From positions 4,355,001 through 4,419,000 of the forward strand of contig CP136010.1 of NCBI GenBank assembly GCA_030263805.2: DNA of 64,000 nt, read 5' to 3'. The notes under the pieces are model-generated. The model worked only from the letters and a program-made list of their open reading frames with translations, did no database searches and was not told where the DNA came from. A program made the translations under genes and the position numbers. The stretch is from Pseudomonas sp. FeN3W. Lineage in GTDB: Bacteria > Pseudomonadota > Gammaproteobacteria > Pseudomonadales > Pseudomonadaceae. This document shows positions 42,576 to 51,650 of the stretch, piece by piece (position 1 is the first letter of the stretch; each line of letters starts with the position of its first letter).

Positions 42576-42835
42576 AAGATTTTTGCGTTAAAGAGCCGAC
42601 ATCCGCGGCCGATAGCGTCTCGCTTGCTGGCAATCCGCTTTGTGCCTGGCAGGCCTCGCAGGCGCAACAACAGACGCAACAACAAGATCACGTGCCTGCT
42701 TCCTCTTCCGCGATGCACGTCCTGCAACAGGACCACGCGGCACGTCCCTCGCCCGACGCGCCGGTTCGACCGTTATGCCTCACTTTTGCCAATTTGCCGC
42801 TCTTCACGAACGGCACGCCATATGGAAAAGAACGA
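42576..42835 (+). other. Long untranslated leader of the second chemoreceptor gene
   Basis: No gene is seen between the sigma-54 site and the chemoreceptor start. A small hairpin, GTCCTG-CAA-CAGGAC, lies at 42718-42732, and the sequence contains CAACAA-type repeats near 42662-42685. The leader may carry regulatory structure, or a second promoter may lie nearer the gene. Confidence 0.35.
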
Positions 42836-44455
42836 ATGATGCAGCAACTGACAATCCGTGCCCGCCTGTTGATTCTGGTCGGGGCCATGCTTGCGGCCTG
42901 TCTGGTGATCGGCCTGACCGGGCTCAATGCCCAGCAGCGCAGTGTCGCCGGACTCAACACCGTGTATCTGGATCGCGTCGTGCCGCTGCGTGACCTAAAG
43001 CTCATCGCCGACCTGTACGCGGTGAAGATCGTCGATACCACCCACAAGACCCGCAGCGGCATGCTCAGTTATGGCCAGGCGCGCGACGATGTGCGCAACG
43101 CCCGCGCGGAGATCAGCCGTCTCTGGAGCGCGTACCTGAACACCCGCTTGATCGACGCCGAGCGGCAGCTCGCGTCGCGCATCGAGACCCTGATGAAGGC
43201 CGCCGACGAGCCGTTCGATGCCCTCGAGCGCACGCTGGACCGGCATAGCGAGAAACGTCTGGCGGCGTTCGTCATCAATGATCTGTATCCGCTGGTCGAC
43301 CCCATATCCGAAAGCTTCTCCCAACTGATCGAGCTGCAACTGGGCGAGGCCAAGGCCGAGTACGAACAGGCGCAGGCGCTCTATCAGCGCAACCGCCTTT
43401 TGAACATCGGCCTGTTGCTGGCGCTGCTGGTGGGCGGCGGCCTGTTCGCCACGGTGATGCTGCGCAGCATCAGCCGGCCGCTGGAGGAGTTGAAGCAGGC
43501 CGCGGCATCGGTGGCCGCGGGTGACCTGAGCCGCAGCATCGAGTGTCGCGGCAAGGACGAGATCACCGAGGTGCAGCAGTCGATCCGCCAGATGCAGCGG
43601 ACATTGCGCGATACCTTGCAGGACATTCAGGGCTCGGCGACCCAGCTGGCGTCGGCTGCCGAGGAATTGCACGCGGTCACCCAGCACACCGCCCAGGGCA
43701 TCCATCAGCAGAACGAGGAAGTGCAGATGGCCGCCACGGCGGTCACCGAGATGTCCGCTGCGGTGGACGAAGTGGCCGGCAATGCCAATCGCACCTCCGA
43801 TGCTTCGCGCGATGCCGAGACGGTCGCCGACGACGGGCGTCGCCAGGTGACCGCCACGCGGCAGACCATCGACCAGTTGAGCGACAAGCTGCAGCAGACC
43901 GCGGCCACCGTGACCCATCTGGCCGAAGAGGCGGCGAGCATCGGGCAGGTGGTGGATGTGATTCGCGCGATCGCCGATCAGACCAATCTGCTCGCGCTCA
44001 ACGCCGCCATCGAAGCCGCGCGGGCCGGTGAGGCCGGACGCGGATTCGCGGTGGTCGCCGACGAGGTGCGCAACCTCGCCCAGCGCACGCAGAGTTCGAC
44101 CCAGGAGATCGAGCGCATGATCGGCTCGATCCAGAGCGCTACCGAGCAGTCGGTGCGCGACATGCAGCAGAGCAGTGAATTCGCTACGCGCAGCCAGAGC
44201 ATGGCCGGCGAAGCGGATCAGGCGCTGGGGCTGATCGCCGAGCGCGTCGGGCAGATCAACGAGATGAACCTGGTGATCGCCAGCGCTGCCGAGGAACAGG
44301 CGCAGGTCGCGCGGGAGGTGGATCGCAACCTGGTGGCCATCCGCGACATCTCCGAGCAGAGCGCCACCGGTGCGCAGCAGACCTCGGTGGCCAGCGACGA
44401 GCTGGCGCGCTTGGCGACACAGCTCAATCAGCTGGTCGGGCGCTTCCGCCTGTAA
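42836..44455 (+). CDS. Methyl-accepting chemotaxis protein with four-helix-bundle sensor
   Basis: A 539-residue chemoreceptor. The first membrane helix (LLILVGAMLAACLVIGLTGL) precedes a periplasmic region of about 150 residues predicted to be all-helical (4HB_MCP type; QRSVAGLNTVYLDRVVPLRDLKLIADLYAVKIVDTTHKTRSG). A second helix (LLNIGLLLALLVGGGLFATVML), a HAMP domain and the signalling hairpin with IADQTNLLALNAAIEAARAGEAGRGFAVVADEVR follow. It ends LNQLVGRFRL with no CheR pentapeptide. The ligand is unknown. Two consecutive ATG codons (42836, 42839) follow GGAAAAG; either may be used. A sigma-54 promoter candidate upstream suggests control with motility or nitrogen metabolism. Confidence 0.92.
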   Translation: MMQQLTIRARLLILVGAMLAACLVIGLTGLNAQQRSVAGLNTVYLDRVVPLRDLKLIADLYAVKIVDTTHKTRSGMLSYGQARDDVRNARAEISRLWSAYLNTRLIDAERQLASRIETLMKAADEPFDALERTLDRHSEKRLAAFVINDLYPLVDPISESFSQLIELQLGEAKAEYEQAQALYQRNRLLNIGLLLALLVGGGLFATVMLRSISRPLEELKQAAASVAAGDLSRSIECRGKDEITEVQQSIRQMQRTLRDTLQDIQGSATQLASAAEELHAVTQHTAQGIHQQNEEVQMAATAVTEMSAAVDEVAGNANRTSDASRDAETVADDGRRQVTATRQTIDQLSDKLQQTAATVTHLAEEAASIGQVVDVIRAIADQTNLLALNAAIEAARAGEAGRGFAVVADEVRNLAQRTQSSTQEIERMIGSIQSATEQSVRDMQQSSEFATRSQSMAGEADQALGLIAERVGQINEMNLVIASAAEEQAQVAREVDRNLVAIRDISEQSATGAQQTSVASDELARLATQLNQLVGRFRL

Positions 44456-44537
44456 GCGAAGAGAGACGGGTAGGCGCGGCCGGGACATGCATTGTCGCAA
44501 TCCGACCGCGAACCTGGCTGCACGAATGCATTCCTAT

Positions 44538-44560
44538 GTACGGAGTTTCCCGATCCGTAC
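44538..44560. other. Inverted repeat before the exported hydrolase gene
   Basis: GTACGGA (44538-44544) and TCCGTAC (44554-44560) are separated by nine bases and lie about 17 bases upstream of the GTG start, just before the ribosome site. It could be an operator or an RNA hairpin. Confidence 0.4.
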
Positions 44561-44577
44561 TGAAACAGGAGTCGCGC

Positions 44578-45591
44578 GTGAAAACAGCCGTGTCCGCCCT
44601 GGCGCTTGCCGCCGGTCTAACCCTGAGCCTGCCGCTGCTGGCCGAAAGCCGAACCGCCTACGGCCCGCAGCTGGAAGGCTTCAGCTACCCGCACCCGCTC
44701 AAGCACTACCGTTTCGAATCCCAGGGCAAGGCGCTGGAAATGGCCTTCATGGATGTCGAACCGCAGGGCAAGGCGAACGGCCGCACGGCGCTATTGCTGC
44801 ATGGCAAGAATTTCTGCGGGGCGACCTGGGAGCGCACCATCGAGGTGCTCAGCAAGGCCGGTTACCGGGTCATCGCACCCGATCAGGTCGGTTTCTGCAG
44901 CTCCAGCAAGCCCGAGGGCTACCAGTTCAGCTTCGCCCAGCTGGCGCACAACACCCAGGCGCTGCTGGAACAGGAGAACATCGAACAGGTCACCGTGATC
45001 GGCCATTCCATGGGCGGCATGCTGGCCGCTAGGCTGGCGCTGAACTACCCACAGCGAGTCGAGCGGCTGGTGCTGGTCAACCCAATCGGTCTGGAGGACT
45101 GGCAGGCCGAGGGCGTGCCCTATGCCTCCATCGATCAGCTCTACCAGTCGGAGCTCAAGACCGATTTCGACAGCATCAAGGCCTATCAGCAGAAGTTCTA
45201 CTACAACGGCGACTGGAAGCCGGAGTACGACCGCTGGGTGGAAATGCTTGCCGGGATGTACGCCGGAGATGGCAAGGAGCAGGTCGCCTGGAATCAGGCA
45301 CAGACCTCGGAGATGGTCTTCACCCAGCCGGTGATCCATGAGTTTTCGCGGATCAAGACACCGACCTTGCTGCTGATCGGCGGGCTGGATCGTACCGCGC
45401 CGGGCGCCAACCGAGCGCCGCAGGATGTCGCCAAGCGCCTGGGCAACTACCCCGAGCTGGGCCGCCAGGCTGCCGCGATGATTCCCGATGCCAAGCTGGT
45501 GGCCTTTCCCGATCTGGGGCATTCACCCCAGGTCGAGGCGCCGGAAGCGTTTCACCGTGCCTTGCTCGAAGGCTTGGAGGCCAAGCGCTGA
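44578..45591 (+). CDS. Exported alpha/beta hydrolase
   Basis: A 337-residue protein with a Sec signal (VKTAVSALALAAGLTLSLPLLAES, read from GTG) and a complete alpha/beta hydrolase: LLLHGKNFCGATW, PDQVGFCSSSKP, nucleophile IGHSMGGMLA, acid in IGGLDRTAPG and base in DLGHSPQVEAP. It should act in the periplasm; the layout resembles haloalkane dehalogenase/epoxide hydrolase-like enzymes, but serine replaces aspartate as nucleophile, so an esterase is more likely. The start is GTG at 44578 after CAGGAG. It is convergent with the next hydrolase gene, six bases apart. Confidence 0.83.
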   Translation: MKTAVSALALAAGLTLSLPLLAESRTAYGPQLEGFSYPHPLKHYRFESQGKALEMAFMDVEPQGKANGRTALLLHGKNFCGATWERTIEVLSKAGYRVIAPDQVGFCSSSKPEGYQFSFAQLAHNTQALLEQENIEQVTVIGHSMGGMLAARLALNYPQRVERLVLVNPIGLEDWQAEGVPYASIDQLYQSELKTDFDSIKAYQQKFYYNGDWKPEYDRWVEMLAGMYAGDGKEQVAWNQAQTSEMVFTQPVIHEFSRIKTPTLLLIGGLDRTAPGANRAPQDVAKRLGNYPELGRQAAAMIPDAKLVAFPDLGHSPQVEAPEAFHRALLEGLEAKR

Positions 45592-45597
45592 CGTCGG

Positions 45598-46545
45598 TCA
45601 GCCGCGCTCCGCGGCTTTTGCCTGTGGCGGCTGCGCGGCACCCAGGCGCTGTTCGCCGGACTCCAGCAGCGCCTGCAAGGCACGGCCATAGGCAGCGAGC
45701 GCCACGCGCAGGCTGTTGTTGTGGGTGGCGCCCTCGACCAGCAGCAATTGCTTGGGCTGGCGCGCGGCTTCATACAGCTGCTCGCTGAAGCGCGGCGGCA
45801 CATAGCGGTCATCGGTGCCGTGCACCACCAGCAGCGGCATGCCGATCTGGTCGATCTTCTCCAGCGAATCGAACTTCTGCGACAGCAGCCAGCGCACCGG
45901 CAGCGTGGTGTCGGAAACGGCCGTCGCCACGTCGGCCAGTGAGGTGAAGGTCGACTCGATGATCAGCGCGCGGGCTTCGGCCGGTGCGTTGTCGCGCTCG
46001 GCCTGCTGTCCGAGTTCGGCGGCCAGGTCGACGGCCACAGCGCCGCCGAGGGAATGCCCGTAGATGAAGCGTTTGCCGGCGTCCGGCTGCAATGTTTTCA
46101 GGCGCTCCCAGCCGATGCGCGCGTCGGCATAGACGCTGCGCTCCGACGGCAGGTCGCCGAGGCTCTGGCCGAAACCGCGGTAGTCGATGGCCAGCACCGA
46201 AAAGCCCAGCGCACGCAGCTGCTCCAGGCGGAACAGATGGCCGGTGAGGTTCCAGCGCACGCCGTGCAGGTAGAGCAGCGCCGGTGCGTCGGCGTCGGCC
46301 GCCGGCCACCACCAGGCATGGATATTCTGCTCGTCGCCGAATGCCGAATCGGTCAGCTGCAGCTCCTCGACGCCACGCGGCAGCCCGCTGAACCAGGATG
46401 CGGTGCCCGGTTCGATACGGAACACCAGCTCGCGCTCCTTCTGCTCGAGTACCGAGCAGCCGACCGGCAGGCCAACGGCGAACAGGGTCATCAGCAGCAG
46501 GCCGATCCGGCGGGCTCTGCTGCGCAACAGGTAGAAATGCTGCAA
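45598..46545 (-). CDS. Alpha/beta hydrolase lipoprotein
   Basis: A 315-residue protein with a lipoprotein-type signal (RRIGLLLMTLFAVGLPVGCS; Cys about residue 30) and an alpha/beta hydrolase domain of the BAAT/Abhd13 style: LLYLHGVRWNLTGH, IDYRGFGQS, IYGHSLGGAVA, VVHGTDDRYVPP and VEGATHNNS. The triad is complete. It is probably anchored to a membrane on the periplasmic side. The start is TTG at 46545, the only codon that gives a full signal; an internal ATG would remove part of it. The 133 bases upstream, up to the MFS gene stop, show nothing else. Confidence 0.8.
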   Translation of the reverse strand: MQHFYLLRSRARRIGLLLMTLFAVGLPVGCSVLEQKERELVFRIEPGTASWFSGLPRGVEELQLTDSAFGDEQNIHAWWWPAADADAPALLYLHGVRWNLTGHLFRLEQLRALGFSVLAIDYRGFGQSLGDLPSERSVYADARIGWERLKTLQPDAGKRFIYGHSLGGAVAVDLAAELGQQAERDNAPAEARALIIESTFTSLADVATAVSDTTLPVRWLLSQKFDSLEKIDQIGMPLLVVHGTDDRYVPPRFSEQLYEAARQPKQLLLVEGATHNNSLRVALAAYGRALQALLESGEQRLGAAQPPQAKAAERG

Positions 46546-46678
46546 GGTCAGGGTCTCGAAAAATCAGCAATCGTAGATAGGACCCGCTTGCCGAACGATC
46601 TGCAAGGCGGGTCATCGCTTCACTGATTACTGCATGTTGCGCGCCACTGTCGCCGCCAGCGGACGGCCGGCTACGGCC

Positions 46679-47905
46679 TCAGGAGCAGCAGGTCGCCGGC
46701 CCGGTGTCGGCGTCCTGCACCGCGCGCTCGATCTTCCAGGCCCAGGCGAACACCAGCAGGCCACCAACGGCGGTGGCGGCGCCGATATAGCCGGTCGAAG
46801 TCCAGCCGAAACCGGCGGTGATCGCCAGCCCGCCGAGCCACGGGCCAAGGGCATTGGCGATGTTGAAGGCGGCGTGATTGGAGGCGGCGGCCAGGGTCTG
46901 CGCATCCGCCGCGACATCCATCAGATGGGTCTGCAGCGCCGGCGACAGCGAGACCATGGTGCCCACCGCGAACACCGCCGGAAAGATCGTCCACACCGAG
47001 TGCGCGGCCAGCGGGAACACCAGCAGCACCAGTGCGCTCCACAGCAGCAACCAGGCGACGGCCTTGAAGCGCAGCCGATCGAACAGCCAGCCGCCGACCA
47101 GATTGCCGACGATGCCGCCAAGACCGAAGGCGGCGAGCGCGAAGGGAATCCAGCCGGCGCCGACGCCGGTGACATCCAGCAGCGTCGGCGCCATGTAGCT
47201 GAACACGCAGAACATCCCGGCGAAACCAATGGAGCTGATCGCCAGCGCCAACCAGACCTGCGGCCGGTTGAACGCGCGGATCTCATGCAGCGGGCTGTTA
47301 CGCGGCTCGGCACGGTTGAGCGGCAGGAACAGCGCCACCAGCAGCACCGTCAGCAGGGCGATGGCGCCGACCAGGGCAAAGGCATAGCGCCAGCTCAGCC
47401 ATTGCCCGAGCCAGGTGGCCAGCGGGTTGCCGATCAGGATCGCCACGGTCAGGCCCATCAGCACGCGGGCCACGGCCTGGGCGCGCCTGTCCGGCGGCAC
47501 CATGGAGGCCGCCACCAGCATCGCCACGCCGAAATAGGCCCCATGGGGCAGGCCGGTGATGAAGCGGAAGATCATCAGCGTCGAATAGTCCGGTGCCAGG
47601 GCGCTGGCGAAATTGCCGAGGGCGAAGAAACCCATCAGCAACAGCAGCAGGTGCCGGCGGAACAGCCGCGAGCCGAGGATCGCCAGCAGTGGCGCGCCCA
47701 CCACCACGCCCAGCGCGTAGGTGCTGATCACGTTGCCGACCTGGGGCTCGCTGATGCCCAGCCCTTCGGCCACGTTCGGCATCAAGCCCATGATGGCGAA
47801 CTCGCCGGTGCCGATGGCGAAACCGCCCATGGCCAGCGCCAGCTCGAGCAACAGCACGGCGCGGGCGGAAAGGGGTGGAGTCGCTGCGGTGGCTGGCGCC
47901 GTCAT
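46679..47905 (-). CDS. MFS transporter, AraJ/NepI-like
   Basis: A 408-residue membrane protein with twelve predicted helices. The N-terminal GGFAIGTGEFAIMGLMPNVAEGLGIS and the following GVVVGAPLLAILGSRLFRRHLLLLLMGFFALGN mark the DHA1 branch (AraJ, YdhP, PbuE). The RFITGLPHGAYFGVAMLVAASMVPPDRRAQA stretch is the loop 4-5 region. Members export sugars, purine nucleosides or drugs; substrate not known. The C-terminal tail ends in CCS. The start at 47905 is supported by GAGGT nine bases before the ATG. Confidence 0.88.
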   Translation of the reverse strand: MTAPATAATPPLSARAVLLLELALAMGGFAIGTGEFAIMGLMPNVAEGLGISEPQVGNVISTYALGVVVGAPLLAILGSRLFRRHLLLLLMGFFALGNFASALAPDYSTLMIFRFITGLPHGAYFGVAMLVAASMVPPDRRAQAVARVLMGLTVAILIGNPLATWLGQWLSWRYAFALVGAIALLTVLLVALFLPLNRAEPRNSPLHEIRAFNRPQVWLALAISSIGFAGMFCVFSYMAPTLLDVTGVGAGWIPFALAAFGLGGIVGNLVGGWLFDRLRFKAVAWLLLWSALVLLVFPLAAHSVWTIFPAVFAVGTMVSLSPALQTHLMDVAADAQTLAAASNHAAFNIANALGPWLGGLAITAGFGWTSTGYIGAATAVGGLLVFAWAWKIERAVQDADTGPATCCS

Positions 47906-48052
47906 GGTTACCTCGTCGCATGGAAAAGGGGCGGCATTATTCACACTGGTGCGCGCAGGTAAAGCCCTACTGCCGAAGAAGGAGATGCACTGGGTGTCTG
48001 GGAGTGCTTCGGCGCGTCGGAGTTCGCCGGTCCCGAACGGAAAGGCGTTTGT

Positions 48053-49900
48053 TCATAGCGGCCAGATCCAGAGGATCGCCGGCACGCTGCAGAGCACCAC
48101 CAGAATCGACAGCGGCAGGCCCAGCCGCCAGTAGTCACCGAAGCGGTAGCCGCCCGGCGCCATCACCAGCGTGTTGGACTGATGCCCGATGGGTGTGAGG
48201 AAGGCACAGGAGGCACCGATCGCCACGGCCATCAGAAACGGATCGACCGACACATCCATGCCGCGTGCCAGGCTGATCGCCACCGGGGCGGCGAGGACCG
48301 CGGCGGCGGCATTGTTGACTACGTTGGAGATCAGCATCACCGCCACCATCAGCAGCGCCAGCGTCGCCGCCGCTGGCAACGACGGCCCCAACTCCAGCAG
48401 CGCTTCGGCGATCAGTTGCGAGCCCCCGCTGGTTTCCAGCGCCTCGCCGACCGGCAGCATCGCGGCCACCAGCACGATGACCGACATATCGATGCTGTCG
48501 TAGATGCGGCCCACGGGAACCAGTCCGACCAGAATCATCACCAGCGCGCCGCTGACCAGCGCGGTGGCGGCCGGCACTAGGCCGAAGGCGATGGTCGCCA
48601 GGGTGATGGCGAAGATGGCGCTGGCCAGCAGCACGTTGCGTGGCGTGGTGATGCTCAGCCCGCGCGACGCCAGCGGCAGGCAGCCCAGGCTGTTCATACT
48701 CGACTGCAGGGCATTCTCGCGGGCCTGCAGCAGCAGGATGTCGCCAGTGGCGAAGCGGATCTTGCCGAGCCGCTGGCGCAGCCGCTGCCCCTGGCGGGCG
48801 ACGGCCAGCACGTTGACGCCGTGACGTTCGCGCAGGTCGAGGCCACTGGCGGTCGTGCCCACCAGTATCGAGCCGGGGGAGATGATGGCTTCGGCCAGGG
48901 TCAGCTCGCCGTGCCGGCTCTTGTGATTCTTCTCGGTCTTTTCGTCTTCGACCGCCTGCGCGGTGTCTTCCTGCGCTTTCTGTGCTTTTTCCTCCTGCTC
49001 GTCGACATTGGCCGCCAGCTCGACGCCGGTGACGTCGAGCAGCGCCTTGAGGCTGTCCGAATCCGCCTCCACCAGCAGGATGTCGCCCTCGCGCAGTACC
49101 TCGTAGGTCGACGGCATGCGCTGGCGCTCGTCGCCGCGCACCAGGGCGATCACCTGTACATCGGCCTCGTCCTTCACCTCATTGATCAGCGCGTGCAGGG
49201 TGCGCCCGGCGTACTTGCAGCTTTCCGGTACCCGTACTTCGGTGAGGTAGGCGCTGATCTCGAACAGGTCACCGTTGCCTTCTTGCTCCTGGCGCTGCGG
49301 CACCAGCCGCCAACCGAGCAGCGCGATGAACAGCACACCGGCGACCGTCACCGCGGCGCCCACCGGGAGAAAGGCGAACATGCCGAACGGTGCCTCGCCG
49401 GCCTCGGCGCGATAGCCGGCGATGATCAGGTTCGGTGGGGTGCCGATCAGCGTCAGGGTGCCGCCGAGCAGCGAGCCGAACGCCAGTGGCATCAGCAGAT
49501 ACGACGGTGAGCGCCCGCTCTGGCGCGACATCCAGATCGCCACCGGCATGAACAGCGCCAGCGCGCCGACGTTGTTCATGAAGCCCGAGCTGAGCGCGAC
49601 AATCCCGGTCAGCGCGGCGACCTGTGCCCACGGGCGCTCGCCGACCTGCATCAGCCGCCGCGCCACGGAATCCACCACGCCGGCATTGAGCAGCCCGCGG
49701 CTTAGGACCAGCACCGCAGCCACAGAAATCACGGCAGGATGGCCGATGCCGGAAAACACCTCGTCAGCCGGCACCACACCTGTCAGTGCGCAGGCGAGCA
49801 GCGCGCCGAGGGCGACCAGGTCGTAGCGCCAGCGATTCCAGACGAACAGCACCAGCGTTGCCGCCAGTACGCCAAAGACGATCAGCTGTTCGCCGGTCAT
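48053..49900 (-). CDS. SLC13/DASS transporter with two TrkA-C (RCK) domains
   Basis: A 615-residue membrane transporter. N- and C-terminal membrane halves each carry DASS-type signatures (NNVGALALFMPVAI with TLIGTPPNLIIAGY; NVVNNAAAAVLAAPVAISLA with TPIGHQSNTLVMAPGGYRF). Between them lie two TrkA_C domains (SAYLTEVRVPESCKYAGRTL and LTLAEAIISPGSILVGTTASGL) joined by a highly charged linker rich in Glu and Lys. The family moves dicarboxylates, sulfate or similar anions; the RCK-type domains suggest cytoplasmic ligand control. The start at 49900 follows GGAGAAAAG; the upstream reading to 50002 is not supported. It is divergent from the hydrolase gene at 50131. Confidence 0.88.
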   Translation of the reverse strand: MTGEQLIVFGVLAATLVLFVWNRWRYDLVALGALLACALTGVVPADEVFSGIGHPAVISVAAVLVLSRGLLNAGVVDSVARRLMQVGERPWAQVAALTGIVALSSGFMNNVGALALFMPVAIWMSRQSGRSPSYLLMPLAFGSLLGGTLTLIGTPPNLIIAGYRAEAGEAPFGMFAFLPVGAAVTVAGVLFIALLGWRLVPQRQEQEGNGDLFEISAYLTEVRVPESCKYAGRTLHALINEVKDEADVQVIALVRGDERQRMPSTYEVLREGDILLVEADSDSLKALLDVTGVELAANVDEQEEKAQKAQEDTAQAVEDEKTEKNHKSRHGELTLAEAIISPGSILVGTTASGLDLRERHGVNVLAVARQGQRLRQRLGKIRFATGDILLLQARENALQSSMNSLGCLPLASRGLSITTPRNVLLASAIFAITLATIAFGLVPAATALVSGALVMILVGLVPVGRIYDSIDMSVIVLVAAMLPVGEALETSGGSQLIAEALLELGPSLPAAATLALLMVAVMLISNVVNNAAAAVLAAPVAISLARGMDVSVDPFLMAVAIGASCAFLTPIGHQSNTLVMAPGGYRFGDYWRLGLPLSILVVLCSVPAILWIWPL

Positions 49901-50130
49901 GTACTTTTCTCCGAGCCGCCAAAAACCCGCAGCGCGTAGGCGCCGTAGTTCGGGGCGGTAATGCCAGTGGGAACCACGATGAGGTGTTGCGCTGCAGACC
50001 ACCTGCCTGCAGGGGTAATGCGGCTGTCATGAAACAGACTGCGGCCGCTGCGCAAAGGTGCCGGCAGGTTATGGCAAAAATGTGCGCTGCGGGGCAAGGT
50101 GGCGGCACAACAATTCGAAAGGTCCTTGCC

Positions 50131-51087
50131 ATGCCCGAGTCCGTTGCCCTGCACTGCACAGATGGTTTCACCCTCGCCGCGCAGCTGTGGCGGCCGCCGG
50201 GTATCGAACGCGGCGCGGTGATCATCAGCTGCGCCACCGGTGTGCTGTCGCGCTATTACGCACGCTACGCAAGCTTTCTCGCCGAGCACGGTTTCGTCGC
50301 GCTGACCTACGACTTTCGCGGCATCGGCGGCTCGCGACCGCAGCGCCTGGGCGACATGCAGATGCGCTGGCGCGACTGGGGCGAGTACGACTTCGACGCC
50401 GCTGTGCGCTATATGCGTGAGCGTGATCCGCACGGGCTGCTGGTCGCGGTGGGGCACAGCGCCGGTGGCTTCATGCCGGGTTTTGCCGAGGCGGCCGGCG
50501 AGGTGGACCGCTACCTCAACGTGGCCGGGCAGTACGCCTACTGGCGCGACTACGCCGCCGATCAGCGCCTGCGCATGTACGCCAAGTGGCACCTGTTCAT
50601 GCCTGCGGTGACCCGGCTGGTCGGTTATTTTCCCGGGCGCCGCCTTGGCTGGCTGGAAGACCTGCCAGCGGGTGTCGCGCTGGAGTGGTCCCGGCGCGGT
50701 GCGCGGCTGGAAGACAGCTATCCGCCTGACGAACACGAACTGCTGTTCAGCCGTTTTGCCGCGATCCGTGCGCCGATGCTGGCGGTCAGCACCAGTGACG
50801 ACGAGTTCGCCACGCCCGCTGCGATGCGCCGCGGGCTCGGCTACTTTCGCAATAGCCCACGCCAGCTGGTGCAGCTCAATCCCCGCGCGATGGGCTTCGA
50901 GCGCATCGGCCATTTCGGCCTGTTCCATGGCCGCCACCGCAATGGTTTCTGGTGCGAGACACTGGAGTGGATCGCCGAGGGCCGTAATCCCTGGCTGGCC
51001 GATGCGGTGATCGAGCCCGGCGCTGCACCGGACAGCGATGACGCCATTCCCTTCGGCGCGCCGTCGGGCTATAAGCCTGGCCCATGA
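50131..51087 (+). CDS. Alpha/beta hydrolase, YheT/COG4757-like
   Basis: A 318-residue cytoplasmic hydrolase. It has VIISCATGVLSRYYARYASFLAEHGFVALTYDFRGIGGSRP, nucleophile VAVGHSAGGFMPG, an acid in VSTSDDEFATP and a base in RIGHFGLFHGRH. The opening and the FRGIGGSRP stretch match the COG4757 branch of predicted hydrolases. Substrate unknown. The start at 50131 (MPESVALHCTDGFTLAAQ) has AAAGG upstream and matches the family. It overlaps the next gene by four bases (ATGA), so the two are translationally coupled. Confidence 0.83.
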   Translation: MPESVALHCTDGFTLAAQLWRPPGIERGAVIISCATGVLSRYYARYASFLAEHGFVALTYDFRGIGGSRPQRLGDMQMRWRDWGEYDFDAAVRYMRERDPHGLLVAVGHSAGGFMPGFAEAAGEVDRYLNVAGQYAYWRDYAADQRLRMYAKWHLFMPAVTRLVGYFPGRRLGWLEDLPAGVALEWSRRGARLEDSYPPDEHELLFSRFAAIRAPMLAVSTSDDEFATPAAMRRGLGYFRNSPRQLVQLNPRAMGFERIGHFGLFHGRHRNGFWCETLEWIAEGRNPWLADAVIEPGAAPDSDDAIPFGAPSGYKPGP

Positions 51088-51560
51088 ACAAGAGCGCCCT
51101 TCAGCAGCAGATCATCGCCACCCTCGAAGCCGACCGCGAAGTCGCCAAGACCGTGCTGGCCGCGACCCACGAGGCCGCCACCCATGCCGAGAGCAAGGCC
51201 GAGAACAAGTACGACACCCGTGGCCTGGAAGCCGCCTACCTCGCCGACGGCCAGCGCCGCCGCCTGCATGAGATCGAGACGGCACTTGCCGCCTATCGCA
51301 ACCTGCAGCCGACCATCGGTTCGGACGAGTGCGTTCGGGTCGGTGCGCTGCTTTGCCTGGAGCATGATGGCGTCGAACGCTGGTTCTTTCTCGGCCCGGA
51401 TGCGGCGGGGCTGAAGCTGAGGCATGAAGGGCGGGAAGTCCTGGTCATCTCGCCGCGTTCGCCGTTGGGCCAGGGCCTGCTCGGGCGCGAGGTGGGGGAC
51501 GAAGTGGAACTGAAGGTGAACGGCCAGTCGCAGCGCTACGAGGTGCTGGAGATTCATTAG
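51084..51560 (+). CDS. GreA/GreB-family-like protein
   Basis: A 158-residue protein with the C-terminal Gre-factor fold (CVRVGALLCLEHDGVERWFFLGPDAAG, SPRSPLGQGLLGREVGDEVEL) and an N-terminal helical part (LQQQIIATLEADREVAKTVLAATHEAATHAESKAENKYDTRGLEAAYLADGQRRRLHEIE). The helical arm ends in the AESKAENKYDTRG tip rather than the EGD/AREHGD acids of GreA. It may bind RNA polymerase like Rnk or Gfh proteins, without transcript-cleavage stimulation; that is an inference. It is coupled to the upstream hydrolase gene by an ATGA overlap. Confidence 0.8.
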   Translation: MNKSALQQQIIATLEADREVAKTVLAATHEAATHAESKAENKYDTRGLEAAYLADGQRRRLHEIETALAAYRNLQPTIGSDECVRVGALLCLEHDGVERWFFLGPDAAGLKLRHEGREVLVISPRSPLGQGLLGREVGDEVELKVNGQSQRYEVLEIH

Positions 51561-51650
51561 GGCGGCTGCTTGTGGCGGGCTGGTCTGCTGTAGGCGCCAT
51601 TCCACGCTGCGCCTACTGAGTCTGGAAACGAACCACCCGCTAGCTGTGGC

